Below, piece after piece: positions 1 to 8,792 of a DNA stretch of 36,234 nucleotides. Position 1 is the stretch's first letter. Each line of letters opens with the position of its first letter. The notes beneath the pieces are model-generated. The model did not search any database, was not told the DNA's origin, and saw only the letters and a program-made list of their open reading frames with translations. The DNA is from Treponema sp. GTDB lineage: Bacteria; Spirochaetota; Spirochaetia; Treponematales; Breznakiellaceae. Where the stretch lies: the NCBI GenBank assembly GCA_009784935.1, contig WQXI01000023.1:1-36234 (forward strand), given 5' to 3'. The position numbers and the translations under genes are program-made.

Positions 1-59
1 ATTTAACTCCATACGTACTCCAGTAAATGGTCTTACCGGTATTATTTCATTTTCCGTAT

Positions 60-117
60 GGTTAGATTTTCATCTTGAGGCATCACCCCCCTTAGGGTTA
101 GATTTAACGTGAGGCAT
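60..117. repeat. Short direct repeat upstream of tRNA-Asp
   Basis: Two copies of GGTTAGATTT followed a few bases later by GAGGCAT lie at 60-83 and 96-117, offset by 36 bp. The central bases differ between copies. No gene is seen in positions 1-126. The unit is imperfect and present only twice here, so it may be the edge of a larger array or a local duplication. Confidence 0.4.
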
Positions 118-126
118 TGCGACTAC

Positions 127-155
127 TTGACTAACTTTGCGATTTTTAGTATGTT
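127..155 (+). promoter_or_regulatory. Sigma-70-type promoter of tRNA-Asp
   Basis: TTGACT at 127-132 is followed, after exactly 17 bp, by TATGTT at 150-155. The predicted start of transcription falls near 162, only a few bases before the tRNA 5' end at 167. Spacing and position fit a housekeeping promoter for a stable RNA. Confidence 0.55.
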
Positions 156-166
156 TATAAAACATT

Positions 167-241
167 GGGGGTGTAGCGAAGTTGGTCTATCGCGCTGGCC
201 TGTCACGCCGGAGATCGCGGGTTCAAGTCCCGTCACTCTCG
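167..241 (+). tRNA. tRNA-Asp (GTC)
   Basis: The cloverleaf folds with a 7-bp acceptor stem (GGGGGTG at 167-173 with CACTCTC at 234-240, two G-U pairs). The anticodon arm is 195-211, the anticodon GTC is at 202-204, and the T-loop contains GTTCAAGTC. The discriminator base is G241, as expected for tRNA-Asp. The CCA end is not encoded. Confidence 0.93.
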
Positions 242-270
242 ATAAAGAAGCTATCCTGGAATTAGGGATT

Positions 271-370
271 AACCACGGAGTACTGCTATCCTGCGGATAG
301 CTTGGAGTTTCACAGAGGAGGTAAGGTTTTCGTACCAGGCTCTCCGTGTTCCTCCATGTCCTCTGTGGTT
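271..370. repeat. Intergenic inverted-repeat element, copy 1
   Basis: The left part begins AACCACGGAG and continues with TTTCACAGAGGAG. The right part contains CTCCGTGTTCCTCC and ends CCTCTGTGGTT, so the ends are imperfect reverse complements. The same kind of element (CCACGGAGGTCACAGAG ... CCCTCTGTGGTT) occurs at 28015-28095. It does not code for a recognisable protein and sits between two tRNA genes. Copy 1 also contains an embedded small palindrome at 285-301. Confidence 0.6.
285..301. repeat. 17-bp palindrome GCTATCC-TGC-GGATAGC, intergenic copy
   Basis: The sequence is a perfect 7-bp inverted repeat with a 3-nt loop. An identical 17-mer lies inside the dnaE2 coding sequence at 31427-31443. 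A half copy (GCTATCCTG) lies at 250-258, just after tRNA-Asp. Confidence 0.7.
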
Positions 371-406
371 TTTTATTTTTTCTTCAGTATATGGCTTTTT
401 TTATCA

Positions 407-479
407 CGGGCAGTAGCGCAGATGGTAGCGCGCTTGGTTCGGGACCAAGAGGTCGTGGGTTCAACTCCCGCCTGCCCGA
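407..479 (+). tRNA. tRNA-Pro (CGG)
   Basis: The acceptor stem CGGGCAG (407-413) pairs with CTGCCCG (472-478), and the discriminator is A479. The anticodon stem CTTGG/CCAAG (433-437 with 445-449) closes the loop TTCGGGA with anticodon CGG at 440-442. The T-arm contains GGTTCAACTCC. CCA is not encoded. Confidence 0.95.
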
Positions 480-485
480 AGTAAT

Positions 486-505
486 AAAACACAGAGTGTT
501 TTTTT
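486..505 (+). terminator. Weak intrinsic terminator after tRNA-Pro
   Basis: AAAACAC (486-492) and GTGTTTT (496-502) form a 7-bp stem around the loop AGA, followed by more T residues to 505. The stem is AT-rich, so strength is uncertain, but it begins 7 nt after the tRNA end, where a terminator is expected. Confidence 0.45.
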
Positions 506-536
506 GGAGCTGACAGGAAGTCAGCGACTGGAACCC

Positions 537-554
537 CAACTCCGCCTTGCCCGA
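537..554 (+). repeat. Degenerate duplicate of the tRNA-Pro 3' end
   Basis: CAACTCCGCCTTGCCCGA at 537-554 matches 15 of 18 positions of the true tRNA-Pro 3' end CAACTCCCGCCTGCCCGA at 462-479. The copies are 75 bp apart. Such a partial 3' copy can remain after integration and excision at a tRNA gene, or from decay of a duplicated tRNA. No integrase is seen nearby. Confidence 0.45.
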
Positions 555-585
555 CTCTTCAACCTAAAATTCCTATATTATTCAC

Positions 586-615
586 TTGCTTTTATAAAGG
601 ATAATAAGGTAAAAT
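586..615 (+). promoter_or_regulatory. Possible promoter of the LysM lipoprotein gene
   Basis: TTGCTT at 586-591 is followed after 18 bp by TAAAAT at 610-615. The predicted start would give a leader of about 50 nt to the ATG at 675. The region is AT-rich, so alternative -10 boxes (GATAAT at 600, TATACT at 615) are possible. Confidence 0.4.
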
Positions 616-674
616 ATACTCAACGAAATTGAATTTTCGTAAAAATACTTTAATGAAGGGGTTATGAACGGGTT

Positions 675-1790
675 ATGAAAAAATTGATACCATTATTAAT
701 TATTACTGCATTTATTGTACTGTTTGGATGCGCCACTACAGGAGAAAAAGGGGAACCGCTTCCTCCTCCGGGAACAGAAAGGCTGACGCTTGGAAACGCC
801 GCTCTGGCGATGTACCGCTTTGATCTTCCTCCGGGACAGACTTGGGCTAATTACAACAAGATTTCTGCCGAATACCTTGTTGACGAAGAAAACTTCGGAA
901 GACCTTTACGCAGCGGCGCTATTCGTCTTTACGGTAATTACGAAGAAGATGACTTTATTGAAGGTTATGATTTTATTTGGGATGATGCCGAAGGTGATTT
1001 TATCGCAGAAGTAAGCCTCTATTATGTTTCGCTCGGAACAGACGCTAACTTTGCAGAAAGAATCATTTATAATGTGTCCGAAACTTGGGAAAGCCTTGGT
1101 GCAAAACCAAACGAATGGTTCTTATATGAATATGATATTTCCGGAGCAAAAGCTCACGGTCAGTTTAACAGAGTAAATATTCCTAACAGAAACGACCGCG
1201 GTCCTTTCTATTTTGCTATGGGTATTACAGCTCAGGAAGAAGTAAGAATCCTTATCATTACTCATTTAATCAGGAATGTAACATTGCATCACGCAACAAA
1301 TCCTGCATTAAATGTTGTTTCAACAGGTTCCGGTTTTGATTTACCGGCATTTGCTTCATACGGTCCTGTAACAGCTAAACGCGTAGCCGGACCTCCTTTG
1401 CCAGCTTCAGCGCCTGTAGCCGCGACACCAACTCCTGCTCCAACACCTACTCCTGCCGCCGCACCGACACAGGGCATTGTTCTTGAAGGCGCCAGAAACT
1501 ACACAGTTCAAAGCGGCGATACGCTTTCTTCTATTGCGGCAAGAATATACGGTGAATCGAATATGTTCTATTTCCCGCTTATAAGACTTGCTAACTCAAG
1601 TGTTGTAACAGATCCTGACAGAATCGAACCGGGAACAGTTTTGGTTATTCCGAATCTTCCGCCGAACTTGAACAGTGACGGCGCAAAAGCGCAGATGAGA
1701 GCAGATATGCTCAATACTGCCGCACGCTATGACAGGCAGAACATGCCTCAGTCAGCCGCAGAATTAAGAAGACTTGCAGGCAGATTGTAG
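675..1790 (+). CDS. LysM-domain lipoprotein
   Basis: 371 residues. The N-terminus is a lipoprotein signal (basic MKK, hydrophobic stretch, lipobox LFGC with Cys19), so the mature protein is probably anchored in a membrane facing the periplasm or surface. Residues about 20-235 form a domain I do not recognise. A linker of Pro/Thr/Ala at about 237-265 (repeated TP/AP) leads to one LysM domain at about 270-322, starting YTVQSGDTLSSIAARIYG and ending with the typical PGTVLVIPN. LysM binds the glycan strands of peptidoglycan. A short charged tail with R/A-rich helices follows. The ATG at 675 is chosen because it gives a complete signal peptide; an ATG at 664 runs into a stop at once. The gene is monocistronic, with a strong terminator after it. 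The lipoprotein and LysM calls are firm; the cellular role is not known. Confidence 0.85.
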   Translation: MKKLIPLLIITAFIVLFGCATTGEKGEPLPPPGTERLTLGNAALAMYRFDLPPGQTWANYNKISAEYLVDEENFGRPLRSGAIRLYGNYEEDDFIEGYDFIWDDAEGDFIAEVSLYYVSLGTDANFAERIIYNVSETWESLGAKPNEWFLYEYDISGAKAHGQFNRVNIPNRNDRGPFYFAMGITAQEEVRILIITHLIRNVTLHHATNPALNVVSTGSGFDLPAFASYGPVTAKRVAGPPLPASAPVAATPTPAPTPTPAAAPTQGIVLEGARNYTVQSGDTLSSIAARIYGESNMFYFPLIRLANSSVVTDPDRIEPGTVLVIPNLPPNLNSDGAKAQMRADMLNTAARYDRQNMPQSAAELRRLAGRL

Positions 1791-1812
1791 AATACGATTG
1801 TAATTAAAATTG

Positions 1813-1844
1813 AAGCTGTCCGGAATTCCGGACAGCTTTTTTTT
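1813..1844. terminator. Strong intrinsic terminator between convergent genes
   Basis: An 11-bp perfect GC-containing stem (1813-1823 with 1828-1838) with loop AATT is followed by a T-run to 1844. It lies 23 nt after the LysM gene stop and just beyond the end of pepF on the other strand. It terminates the plus-strand gene and may also serve the minus strand, where the T-run is poorer. Confidence 0.9.
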
Positions 1845-1864
1845 GTTTTATTCGTGCTGGTTTT

Positions 1865-3664
1865 TTACTTTAATAATTCTTCGAGCTCATCGACTAAACG
1901 CCCGAATGTTTCGCAAGCGGCGTTTACAGGTTCGGGAGAACTCATATCAACGCCTGCGGCGTAAAGCGAATCAATTGGAAAGCGTGAACCGCCGGATTTT
2001 AAAAAAGTAAAATAATCGTTTCTTTCTTTTTCTCCGCCGTCTAGTATGCGGTTTGCCAAAGCTAAAGCGGCGGAAACGCCTGTTGCATATTTGTAAACAT
2101 AAAAAGCGCGGTAAAAATGAGGGATACGGAGTCCTTCCAGATCGCTTGTGTCTTCTAGAATCATTTGCGGTCCAAAATATTTTTCTAAAAGTTTTCTGTA
2201 TTCTGCGCGTAAAAGATCTGTTGTTAAGGGAACGCCGTTTTCTTCGAGTTCGTGAGTGATTTTTTCGAACTCTGCAAACATTGTCTGGCGGTATAGTGTA
2301 GCCAAAAGATCGTCGGCGTGTTTATTAACAAGATACAAACGTTTTTCTTTGTCTTCTGCCTGCTTTAGTAAATGCCTGAATAATAGTTCTTCGTTAAATG
2401 TGCTGGCAACCTCGGCTTCGAAAATTGTGTAATTATATTGAAAGAACGGATTGTTCCGCGCAGAATACCAAGTATGCATGGAATGTCCGCCTTCGTGCGC
2501 AAGCGTAAAAACATCACGGATAGAATCATCCTTGTAGTTCATAAGTATATAAGGCTCTCCTGTAAAGCCTCCGGCAGAATATGCGCCGGAATGTTTACCT
2601 TTGTTTTCATAACGGTCTGCCCACCGGTTTAATAAACCTGCGCGCAAAACTGAAACATATTCGTCACCTAACGGAGAGAGAGCGGAGCAGACAAGATCGA
2701 CAGCTTCGTTCCAGCTTGTGGTTCTTTTTATACTTGTTACAAGCGGCGCATATACATCATAGTGGCGCAGTTCATTTAATTTAAGCGCGCGCTTTCGCAG
2801 AGAATAATAACGGTGCAGAATATCCAGTTTGCCGCTGACAGAAGAAATTAAATTATCATAAACCTGCTCGCTTACATTGTCCGGGAATAAAGCAGCGGCG
2901 CGCGCGCTTGAGTGGCCTCTTATTCTTGCGTTAATTACATCCTGTTTAACAGAACCGGAATACAAGCTTCCTAGTGTTGTTTTATGCGCTTCGAAACAGT
3001 CATAAAATTTTTTATACGCATTCTGCCTTATATTTCTGTCATTGTCTTCCATAAAAACAGAAAAAGTTGACTGAGAAAGCGGGCGCGCGCCGTCAGGAGT
3101 ATCTATTACGCCGAAATTAAAATCAACATTAGTTAATACAGAAAAAGTATCATTTAGAGAACCTTCGCCTTCTGACTGGAGAGCCAGGATTCTTTCTTCT
3201 TTATCGCTTAAAATATACGGCTTGTACCTAATTAATTTTTGCAAAGAAATTTTATAATCCGCTATTCTTTTGTGATCAAGAAAATTGTCCATGTCTTTTT
3301 CGGGGATTGCAAGTATTTCGGGATTATCCCAAGAAGATGCGGCGCTTGCCTTTGCGCCTGCCATTGTTATTTTACCTGTCATTTCGCGCCCTGTTGTATT
3401 TCCTTCGTCTTCTGATTGACGCAAAAACGCGTATGATCCCAGGCGTTCTCCGAGGATTCCTAAATCCCGTGAGAAGTCCATATAATCCGCAAGATGTTCT
3501 GCGGATTTTCCAAGAGTTCCTTTAAAAGATACAATCTTTTCTATTTTTTTTTCGTATTCTGCAAGCGCCGCATTCCATGTTTTATCATCTGTAAAGAGAG
3601 AAGATAAATCCCATGTATCTGCTGTCGCAGCTTCGCTTCTTAAAGGTATATCCTGTTTACTCAT
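1865..3664 (-). CDS. pepF: Oligoendopeptidase F (M3B metallopeptidase)
   Basis: 599 residues, the usual length of PepF. It is a cytoplasmic zinc peptidase that cleaves short peptides internally. The zinc motif HEGGH is at residues 390-394 within TLAHEGGHSMHTWYS, and the third ligand is probably Glu418 in the following AEVASTFNEEL segment. The N-terminal half is helical, as expected for the family's substrate-channel domain. The start ATG at 3664 has AGGAA seven bases upstream. It is the last gene of the long minus-strand run, 22 nt after hexokinase, and ends against the terminator at 1813-1844. No signal peptide is present. A role in peptide turnover or recycling is likely; co-location with hexokinase gives no further clue. 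Confidence 0.95.
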   Translation of the reverse strand: MSKQDIPLRSEAATADTWDLSSLFTDDKTWNAALAEYEKKIEKIVSFKGTLGKSAEHLADYMDFSRDLGILGERLGSYAFLRQSEDEGNTTGREMTGKITMAGAKASAASSWDNPEILAIPEKDMDNFLDHKRIADYKISLQKLIRYKPYILSDKEERILALQSEGEGSLNDTFSVLTNVDFNFGVIDTPDGARPLSQSTFSVFMEDNDRNIRQNAYKKFYDCFEAHKTTLGSLYSGSVKQDVINARIRGHSSARAAALFPDNVSEQVYDNLISSVSGKLDILHRYYSLRKRALKLNELRHYDVYAPLVTSIKRTTSWNEAVDLVCSALSPLGDEYVSVLRAGLLNRWADRYENKGKHSGAYSAGGFTGEPYILMNYKDDSIRDVFTLAHEGGHSMHTWYSARNNPFFQYNYTIFEAEVASTFNEELLFRHLLKQAEDKEKRLYLVNKHADDLLATLYRQTMFAEFEKITHELEENGVPLTTDLLRAEYRKLLEKYFGPQMILEDTSDLEGLRIPHFYRAFYVYKYATGVSAALALANRILDGGEKERNDYFTFLKSGGSRFPIDSLYAAGVDMSSPEPVNAACETFGRLVDELEELLK

Positions 3665-3686
3665 TTTTTATTCCTGTTTTTGTTTA

Positions 3687-5009
3687 TTATTTTTTGCTCA
3701 ATGCGGCAACTGCTGCGCCGAATAAAGAAGCCTGCTCGACAGGCGTAACAATGTACGGACGAGGTTTATCGATAAAAAGCATTTGATGAAGATAGGATTC
3801 CAGAGAGCGGCGCATGCCTTTATAGATCATGTAAGTTGTGCCCTCTACTGCAACGCGGACAGGAGAGTGAGGCTCATAACTGCTGTTCATACGTTTTATT
3901 GTTGCGGCTAACACAGCGGCAGAAAAGAGAGCTCCTCGTTCTGTAACAATCGAAGTAATGTACTGGACAGCGGCAAGCGCGTCAGTTTCGTCGCGGGCAA
4001 AGAGCGAACCAAAGGGTTCAACAGAAGACAGCGGAGCATGCGAAAACTCGTTTAAAAATCTGGTTTCCAAATGCGTCATTGCCATAAGTTCTGCTGATTT
4101 TTTAAATTGTATAATATTATCTTTTACTGCTTGTTTAAGTATATGAAGAGTTAAAGGTCCAAGATATGCGCCTGCAGTTGCTTTTTCCAGATAATAGCTT
4201 CCGGGATTTTTTGTTGTGCTGTCATATTCTCTGTCCAATTGACCTCTGTGATGAACGTCAAAGTTACCTGTCTCGCTTACTACAATTTGCGGCGAAGAAG
4301 GCGAATTAAAATTAATTTTTGGAATATTTGTTTCTGGGTATGCCGTGTTAAAGCCTGTTCCTAAAATAAATCCTGCTACAGGACCCGGTATGCCGTCATG
4401 AGGAATCGAAGCAATGCCCGAGAGCAATGTTGCAACAGTATCATTTAAAAGAACAATGGGACCCGAATATTTATAACCCTTTGACGCAAGAGCCTCGCGT
4501 AATCCTTTACCTATTTCTTTTCCTACAACATCCGGAGCGTCTACTTCTTTGCTGAACGATAAAAGTACTCCGTCTGCATCGGATGTGATTTCCATAGGAT
4601 AAGAAAATGTAAAGCCAATACCTTCTATCTTTGTGTCTTTAAGAAGCGGAAGAGCAGCATCAGCAATTGCGCTGAAAAAATCATCCGCGTTTAGTCTGCC
4701 GCTTGTTCCGGGCATTGGAGTTTTAGTTGTTCCTTGTGCGACTGCTTCGCCTTTTTCGTTAAAACGAACAAGACTTGTCCGCAGATTCGTGCCGCCTGCG
4801 TCAAGAGCAAGAACTGTTTTGCCATGAGGAATGTCTGAAACAGGAGTAATGTAGGATGGAATCATCGGAAGACTGGATGATTTGCCTTCTAGTCCGCGCT
4901 CCATATCTATGAGGACTTCTTTAACCAATGAATGAGGATTAATGCCGTCATAATGAAAGCCATAATACCGCGCAAAATCTGATAATTCGTCAGCGTTAAA
5001 TTTTCCCAT
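3687..5009 (-). CDS. Hexokinase family protein
   Basis: 440 residues, similar in size to single-domain eukaryote-type hexokinases rather than bacterial ROK glucokinases. It would phosphorylate glucose or a related hexose with ATP as the entry step of glycolysis. Visible motifs are the phosphate-1 loop LALDAGGTNLR (residues 67-77), the sugar-binding segment GFTFSYPME (132-140), LNDTVATLLSG with the probable catalytic base Asp190, the GTGFN segment, and the adenosine motif VAVEGTTYMIYKG near the C-terminus. The ATG at 5009 is preceded by AGGAG at good spacing. It is 27 nt downstream of addA and 22 nt upstream of pepF, so probably co-transcribed. Sugar specificity cannot be read from the sequence. 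Confidence 0.9.
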   Translation of the reverse strand: MGKFNADELSDFARYYGFHYDGINPHSLVKEVLIDMERGLEGKSSSLPMIPSYITPVSDIPHGKTVLALDAGGTNLRTSLVRFNEKGEAVAQGTTKTPMPGTSGRLNADDFFSAIADAALPLLKDTKIEGIGFTFSYPMEITSDADGVLLSFSKEVDAPDVVGKEIGKGLREALASKGYKYSGPIVLLNDTVATLLSGIASIPHDGIPGPVAGFILGTGFNTAYPETNIPKINFNSPSSPQIVVSETGNFDVHHRGQLDREYDSTTKNPGSYYLEKATAGAYLGPLTLHILKQAVKDNIIQFKKSAELMAMTHLETRFLNEFSHAPLSSVEPFGSLFARDETDALAAVQYITSIVTERGALFSAAVLAATIKRMNSSYEPHSPVRVAVEGTTYMIYKGMRRSLESYLHQMLFIDKPRPYIVTPVEQASLFGAAVAALSKK

Positions 5010-5036
5010 AATTATCTCCTTGTTTCTTCATTTTGA

Positions 5037-8000
5037 TTATAGCATAGCAAACGCGCTTTGTTCCAGATTAAATTGCTCTGCTTCTTCTGTAATTTCTGCC
5101 GCATGACCTGTCCGCAGATAATAGATCCAAACGCGGCATTGTTTTTTTGCGGCAGCCGCAAAAAGCGATGATACGGCATGATAATAACAGGACATCTGTG
5201 CCGCATGATCTTTTGGCGTTTCACTGCTGTCGGTTTTAAAATCTACTATATAGAAAGCGTCAGAAGTTTCAAAGAGCAGATCTATAACTCCGTTTATAAA
5301 TACTTCTTTTTGCTCTTTACTTCTTAAAATACTTCTAAAAGGAAACTCGTTTTCGCGCAATTCAGCATTTTTTGCCAAGCTGCCCAGAGGAGACTCAACA
5401 AAGCGGGCTGCTAGTTCCTTTCCAGCTTCCAGAAAAGCAGTCAGCTCCTGAGGCGACAAAAAGCCTGATATGCTAGAAGGAATTACCGGTTCTGTACCAT
5501 TAAAAAGAGCTTCTGTGCAGATATGGGCGATTGTTCCAAAGCTTGCATAGTTAAACTTTTCGTTATTATCTTCGCTGTTCTGCGGTGAATGCTGCAAAAA
5601 TCGTTGCAGCATCGTATCTACATTTTTAAATACATCATCGGATTTTTTTCCGGAAAATTCTTTGTTAATATTAACTGTATTTTCGCTGCCTGCGCCTTCT
5701 TTTTTTTCCTTCATCGAAACAGGCGAAATATGATTGTCAAAAATAAGCGGAGTTTTTATTACATTTGCGTCTTTATACAGATCCTTGGTCTTTTTTACAA
5801 ATGTATTTAATCCTTCGTTGTCATTTTTAATGTCAGTATTATTTAATTTTATTATGCTTTCTTCGGAATAAAATGGTATTTCTTCTAAGTTAAAGAAGTC
5901 AGGTGATTTGTCATATGAAGTTATAATGGGTAAAATAAGCCCAAAGAATGTATCATCATCAAGGATAGAATCGCCGTTAATGTAATTTTTATTTTTTTCC
6001 CATTTGGTTTCGCATTTTTCTTTTATATGAGTTTTTACTTTATCATAAAAATCGCCGGAGCTTAAACTGGCGCTTTCACTTAAATGTTCTGATTCCTTAA
6101 TATCTATTACGCCCGTTAAAAAGAGTCTTTCTTCGGCTCTTGTCATCGCCACATATAAAAGTCTTCGCAGTTCTGCGGTTCTTTTATGTTTTTCTTCTAT
6201 TTTTATCTGTTCCCAAAAAAAGTTCTTTTTAACGCCCGGAATATTTAGACAGGAATAAGGCATTGGAGGGCAAAAGATAATTCCTGCATTGTCTGATAAA
6301 TAAATATTTTTGCTTTGATTCCTTAAACTGTATTTTCCGCAGAAGGATATAAAAACCACAGGGTATTCCAGCCCTTTGCTTTTATGAATCGTTAATAGAT
6401 GAACAGCTCCGCTTCGATCTAAAGGAACATCAATATCTTTTAATCGTTTGCCCGATTCCCTCAGCTTGCACATGTAATCTGTAAAACCGGCAAGCCCTTT
6501 GTTTTCTTCATCAGCTGTTACCGCAAGATAAAAAAGATAATCATAATATTCGCGGCATATATTTGTATTTGGGTGCCACTCAGTTTCGTAGCGGTATCCT
6601 TCTTTATGCCACAATTCGCTTACAAGAGAACTTATATTCATTATTGAAGCTTTTTGGCGGATAGAAGAATAAATGTTTTGACCTAGAATATACTTTTCCT
6701 TGTCATTTTCATCAAGGCTTAAAAGCGCAGTGTCAGAAAAGGGAAGTTCTTCTTTACTCTCATTTAGGATAGAAAGGCAGACGGCAGTTCCGTTGATAGA
6801 AAGACCTGCAAAAGGAGAGCGGAGCATTTCTGCGTATGCCATTGTATCCAGCGGATAAGCCGTGAGGCGGAGAACTGATAAAATATCATTTATGACACCG
6901 CTGTAAAAAAGATCGTTTAAGTCTTCGCACGCATAAGGAATCCCAAGTAGCCTTAAATGTTTTTCGTACAGGTATTGCGAGCTGTGTGAGCGAAAAAGAA
7001 CAGCAATATCTTTTGGCTGATATTTATTTTTTCCTGTTTCTGTTTTTTCGCTTAAAAGATTAAGAATTTTTTCTGCTGTAAAGCGGGCTTCGTTTTCTTC
7101 TTTGCTGAGCGTATCTTCGGTTTCCAGTTCTCCGTTTAAAATGCATATTGATAAACTTCCATCACCTTTATTTTTTGCTTCTAAAGAAGAATAGGCAGCC
7201 TCATAAAGCGGAAGCGGTTCTGATAATTCCGGCGCAAAGACAGAAGGATGAATATGAAGCGGCTCTTTTCCTGCTGAATCAAAATTACTTCCCCCAAAAA
7301 TTGCGTTAAACGCGCCGATTAATAACGGAACAGAACGGTAATTTGAGTTTAACGAAAGATTCGCGCCTTTAATGTCATTGTTTAATTTCCTAAAAACAGA
7401 CACATCAGCGTTCCTAAAAAGATATATAGACTGTTTTTCATCGCCTACAAAGAAAAGTTTTCCTGGGCATAGATTGTCCGCAGAAGGGACACCTTTGCCT
7501 GTAAAATCAAGTTTTTCCGCCAAAAGAAAGAGCAGGTCTTTTTGCAGTTCATTATTATCCTGAAACTCGTCGATCATTATTGCTTTAAAGGCTTCTTTTT
7601 CGCTTTGCCTTATATCCGGCTGCTCCAAAAGAATTGTTCTTGACAGATTGGCTATATCTTTAAATGTAAGGATACCTTCGCAGCGTTTTCTGTCAAGATA
7701 TTTTTTTTGGAGTTTATTAAGTAAAGACATAAAAGAAATAATAAAACCGGATTGCATGCAAAATACAGCCATAGAAGAAAATATTTCATATAGATTTTTT
7801 ATTTGTTTAACGCTGTTCTTTACCGGGTTTTCGCGGGGTTTTCCCTTTTTTGTGCTTGTATTGCCTATATCAGAAATATAACAAAGTAATTTTTTTAATT
7901 TTTCTTGTATTGGATGGGATTCGGCTTTTTCTATTAGGTCATCTATTTTATTGTCTATTCTATTTTCAGTGCCGGTTTCTGTGCCGGATTCAATATCGCT

Positions 8001-8792
8001 GTTTAAATCGTTTGATAATAGAGAAAAGCTTAATAATAGATCAAAATAAGATCTAATCTCTTCTGTTTTAATTATTTCTATATTATTGTTATTATTATAT
8101 TTCTCCATTACAGGAATAAGATCCGGGCACATTTCTTTTATATTCGGCATTTGGTTTTTTAATTCATTAATTAACGATAATATTAATCCTGTTTGATTTT
8201 CCCATTCTGCGCAGATAATATTAAATTGTTTTTTTATATCAGCAGCAAAATCAATCTTATTGCCAATGTAGCAAAAATTTGTTAAAAATTCACAAAAAAT
8301 ATTGTCTGCAATACCGCCCGGCCTGTTATCCGCATAAAGTCTTTCCACTGCTGCATGACTGCGGTGTTTAATTAAAAACGGAAGCGATTCTTCCAGAGCA
8401 ATTTCGTCACTGCGCTTTGGGTCTATTTTAAAATCGGGGCTTATACCGTAGCGGCTTGCGCATTGTTTAACAAGAGCAGCGCTGTAAGAATCCAGCGTTT
8501 GTATTCTTGCATGGATAAAATTATCAAGAGCATCTTTTGCTCTTGCCGCTTTTTCTCCGGTTTCGTTTTTTACATATTCTGATAATAATAAATGAATCCG
8601 CCTAAACATTTCTGCCGCAGCTTTTTTTGTAAATGTAAGGGTTAGTATTTCATCTGCCTTGCAGTTCTTCTCTGTAATTAACCATACAAAACGATTTGCA
8701 AGCACCATAGTTTTTCCTGAGCCTGCGCCTGCCGCGACAACAGCGTTTTCTGTACAATAGACGGCTTTTTTCTGCTCTTCGTTAAGTTTCAT
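5037..8792 (-). CDS. addA: ATP-dependent helicase/nuclease subunit A (AddA-like)
   Basis: 1251 residues. It is a UvrD-superfamily (SF1) helicase fused to a C-terminal PD-(D/E)XK nuclease and would resect double-strand breaks together with AddB for RecA-dependent repair. Walker A is AGAGSGKT at residues 21-28. Walker B is IMIDEFQDN and motif III is FFVGDEKQSIYLFR. The helicase C-terminal motifs are LLTIHKSKGLEYPVVF and LLYVAMTRAEERL. The nuclease core is INGVIDLLFE...YIVDFKTD at roughly 1160-1190. The start ATG at 8792 has AGGGAAC upstream and overlaps the addB stop by 11 nt, implying translational coupling. A low-complexity N-rich stretch (NNNNN) occurs in the middle. RecB is the alternative name, but pairing with an AddB-type partner favours AddA. 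Confidence 0.9.
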   Translation of the reverse strand: MKLNEEQKKAVYCTENAVVAAGAGSGKTMVLANRFVWLITEKNCKADEILTLTFTKKAAAEMFRRIHLLLSEYVKNETGEKAARAKDALDNFIHARIQTLDSYSAALVKQCASRYGISPDFKIDPKRSDEIALEESLPFLIKHRSHAAVERLYADNRPGGIADNIFCEFLTNFCYIGNKIDFAADIKKQFNIICAEWENQTGLILSLINELKNQMPNIKEMCPDLIPVMEKYNNNNNIEIIKTEEIRSYFDLLLSFSLLSNDLNSDIESGTETGTENRIDNKIDDLIEKAESHPIQEKLKKLLCYISDIGNTSTKKGKPRENPVKNSVKQIKNLYEIFSSMAVFCMQSGFIISFMSLLNKLQKKYLDRKRCEGILTFKDIANLSRTILLEQPDIRQSEKEAFKAIMIDEFQDNNELQKDLLFLLAEKLDFTGKGVPSADNLCPGKLFFVGDEKQSIYLFRNADVSVFRKLNNDIKGANLSLNSNYRSVPLLIGAFNAIFGGSNFDSAGKEPLHIHPSVFAPELSEPLPLYEAAYSSLEAKNKGDGSLSICILNGELETEDTLSKEENEARFTAEKILNLLSEKTETGKNKYQPKDIAVLFRSHSSQYLYEKHLRLLGIPYACEDLNDLFYSGVINDILSVLRLTAYPLDTMAYAEMLRSPFAGLSINGTAVCLSILNESKEELPFSDTALLSLDENDKEKYILGQNIYSSIRQKASIMNISSLVSELWHKEGYRYETEWHPNTNICREYYDYLFYLAVTADEENKGLAGFTDYMCKLRESGKRLKDIDVPLDRSGAVHLLTIHKSKGLEYPVVFISFCGKYSLRNQSKNIYLSDNAGIIFCPPMPYSCLNIPGVKKNFFWEQIKIEEKHKRTAELRRLLYVAMTRAEERLFLTGVIDIKESEHLSESASLSSGDFYDKVKTHIKEKCETKWEKNKNYINGDSILDDDTFFGLILPIITSYDKSPDFFNLEEIPFYSEESIIKLNNTDIKNDNEGLNTFVKKTKDLYKDANVIKTPLIFDNHISPVSMKEKKEGAGSENTVNINKEFSGKKSDDVFKNVDTMLQRFLQHSPQNSEDNNEKFNYASFGTIAHICTEALFNGTEPVIPSSISGFLSPQELTAFLEAGKELAARFVESPLGSLAKNAELRENEFPFRSILRSKEQKEVFINGVIDLLFETSDAFYIVDFKTDSSETPKDHAAQMSCYYHAVSSLFAAAAKKQCRVWIYYLRTGHAAEITEEAEQFNLEQSAFAML

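Noticed and set aside
60-117. CRISPR array remnant
   Set aside because: Only two imperfect units with an apparent spacer of about 12 bp; no cas genes and no further units in the visible sequence.
109-484. Two small open frames of about 60 residues across the tRNA region
   Set aside because: They run through tRNA-Asp, the repeat element and tRNA-Pro and have no family resemblance or ribosome-binding site.
509-525. GCTGAC-AGGAA-GTCAGC hairpin as a terminator or small RNA
   Set aside because: There is no T-run after it and no promoter signal specific to it; it may be part of the degenerate tRNA remnant.
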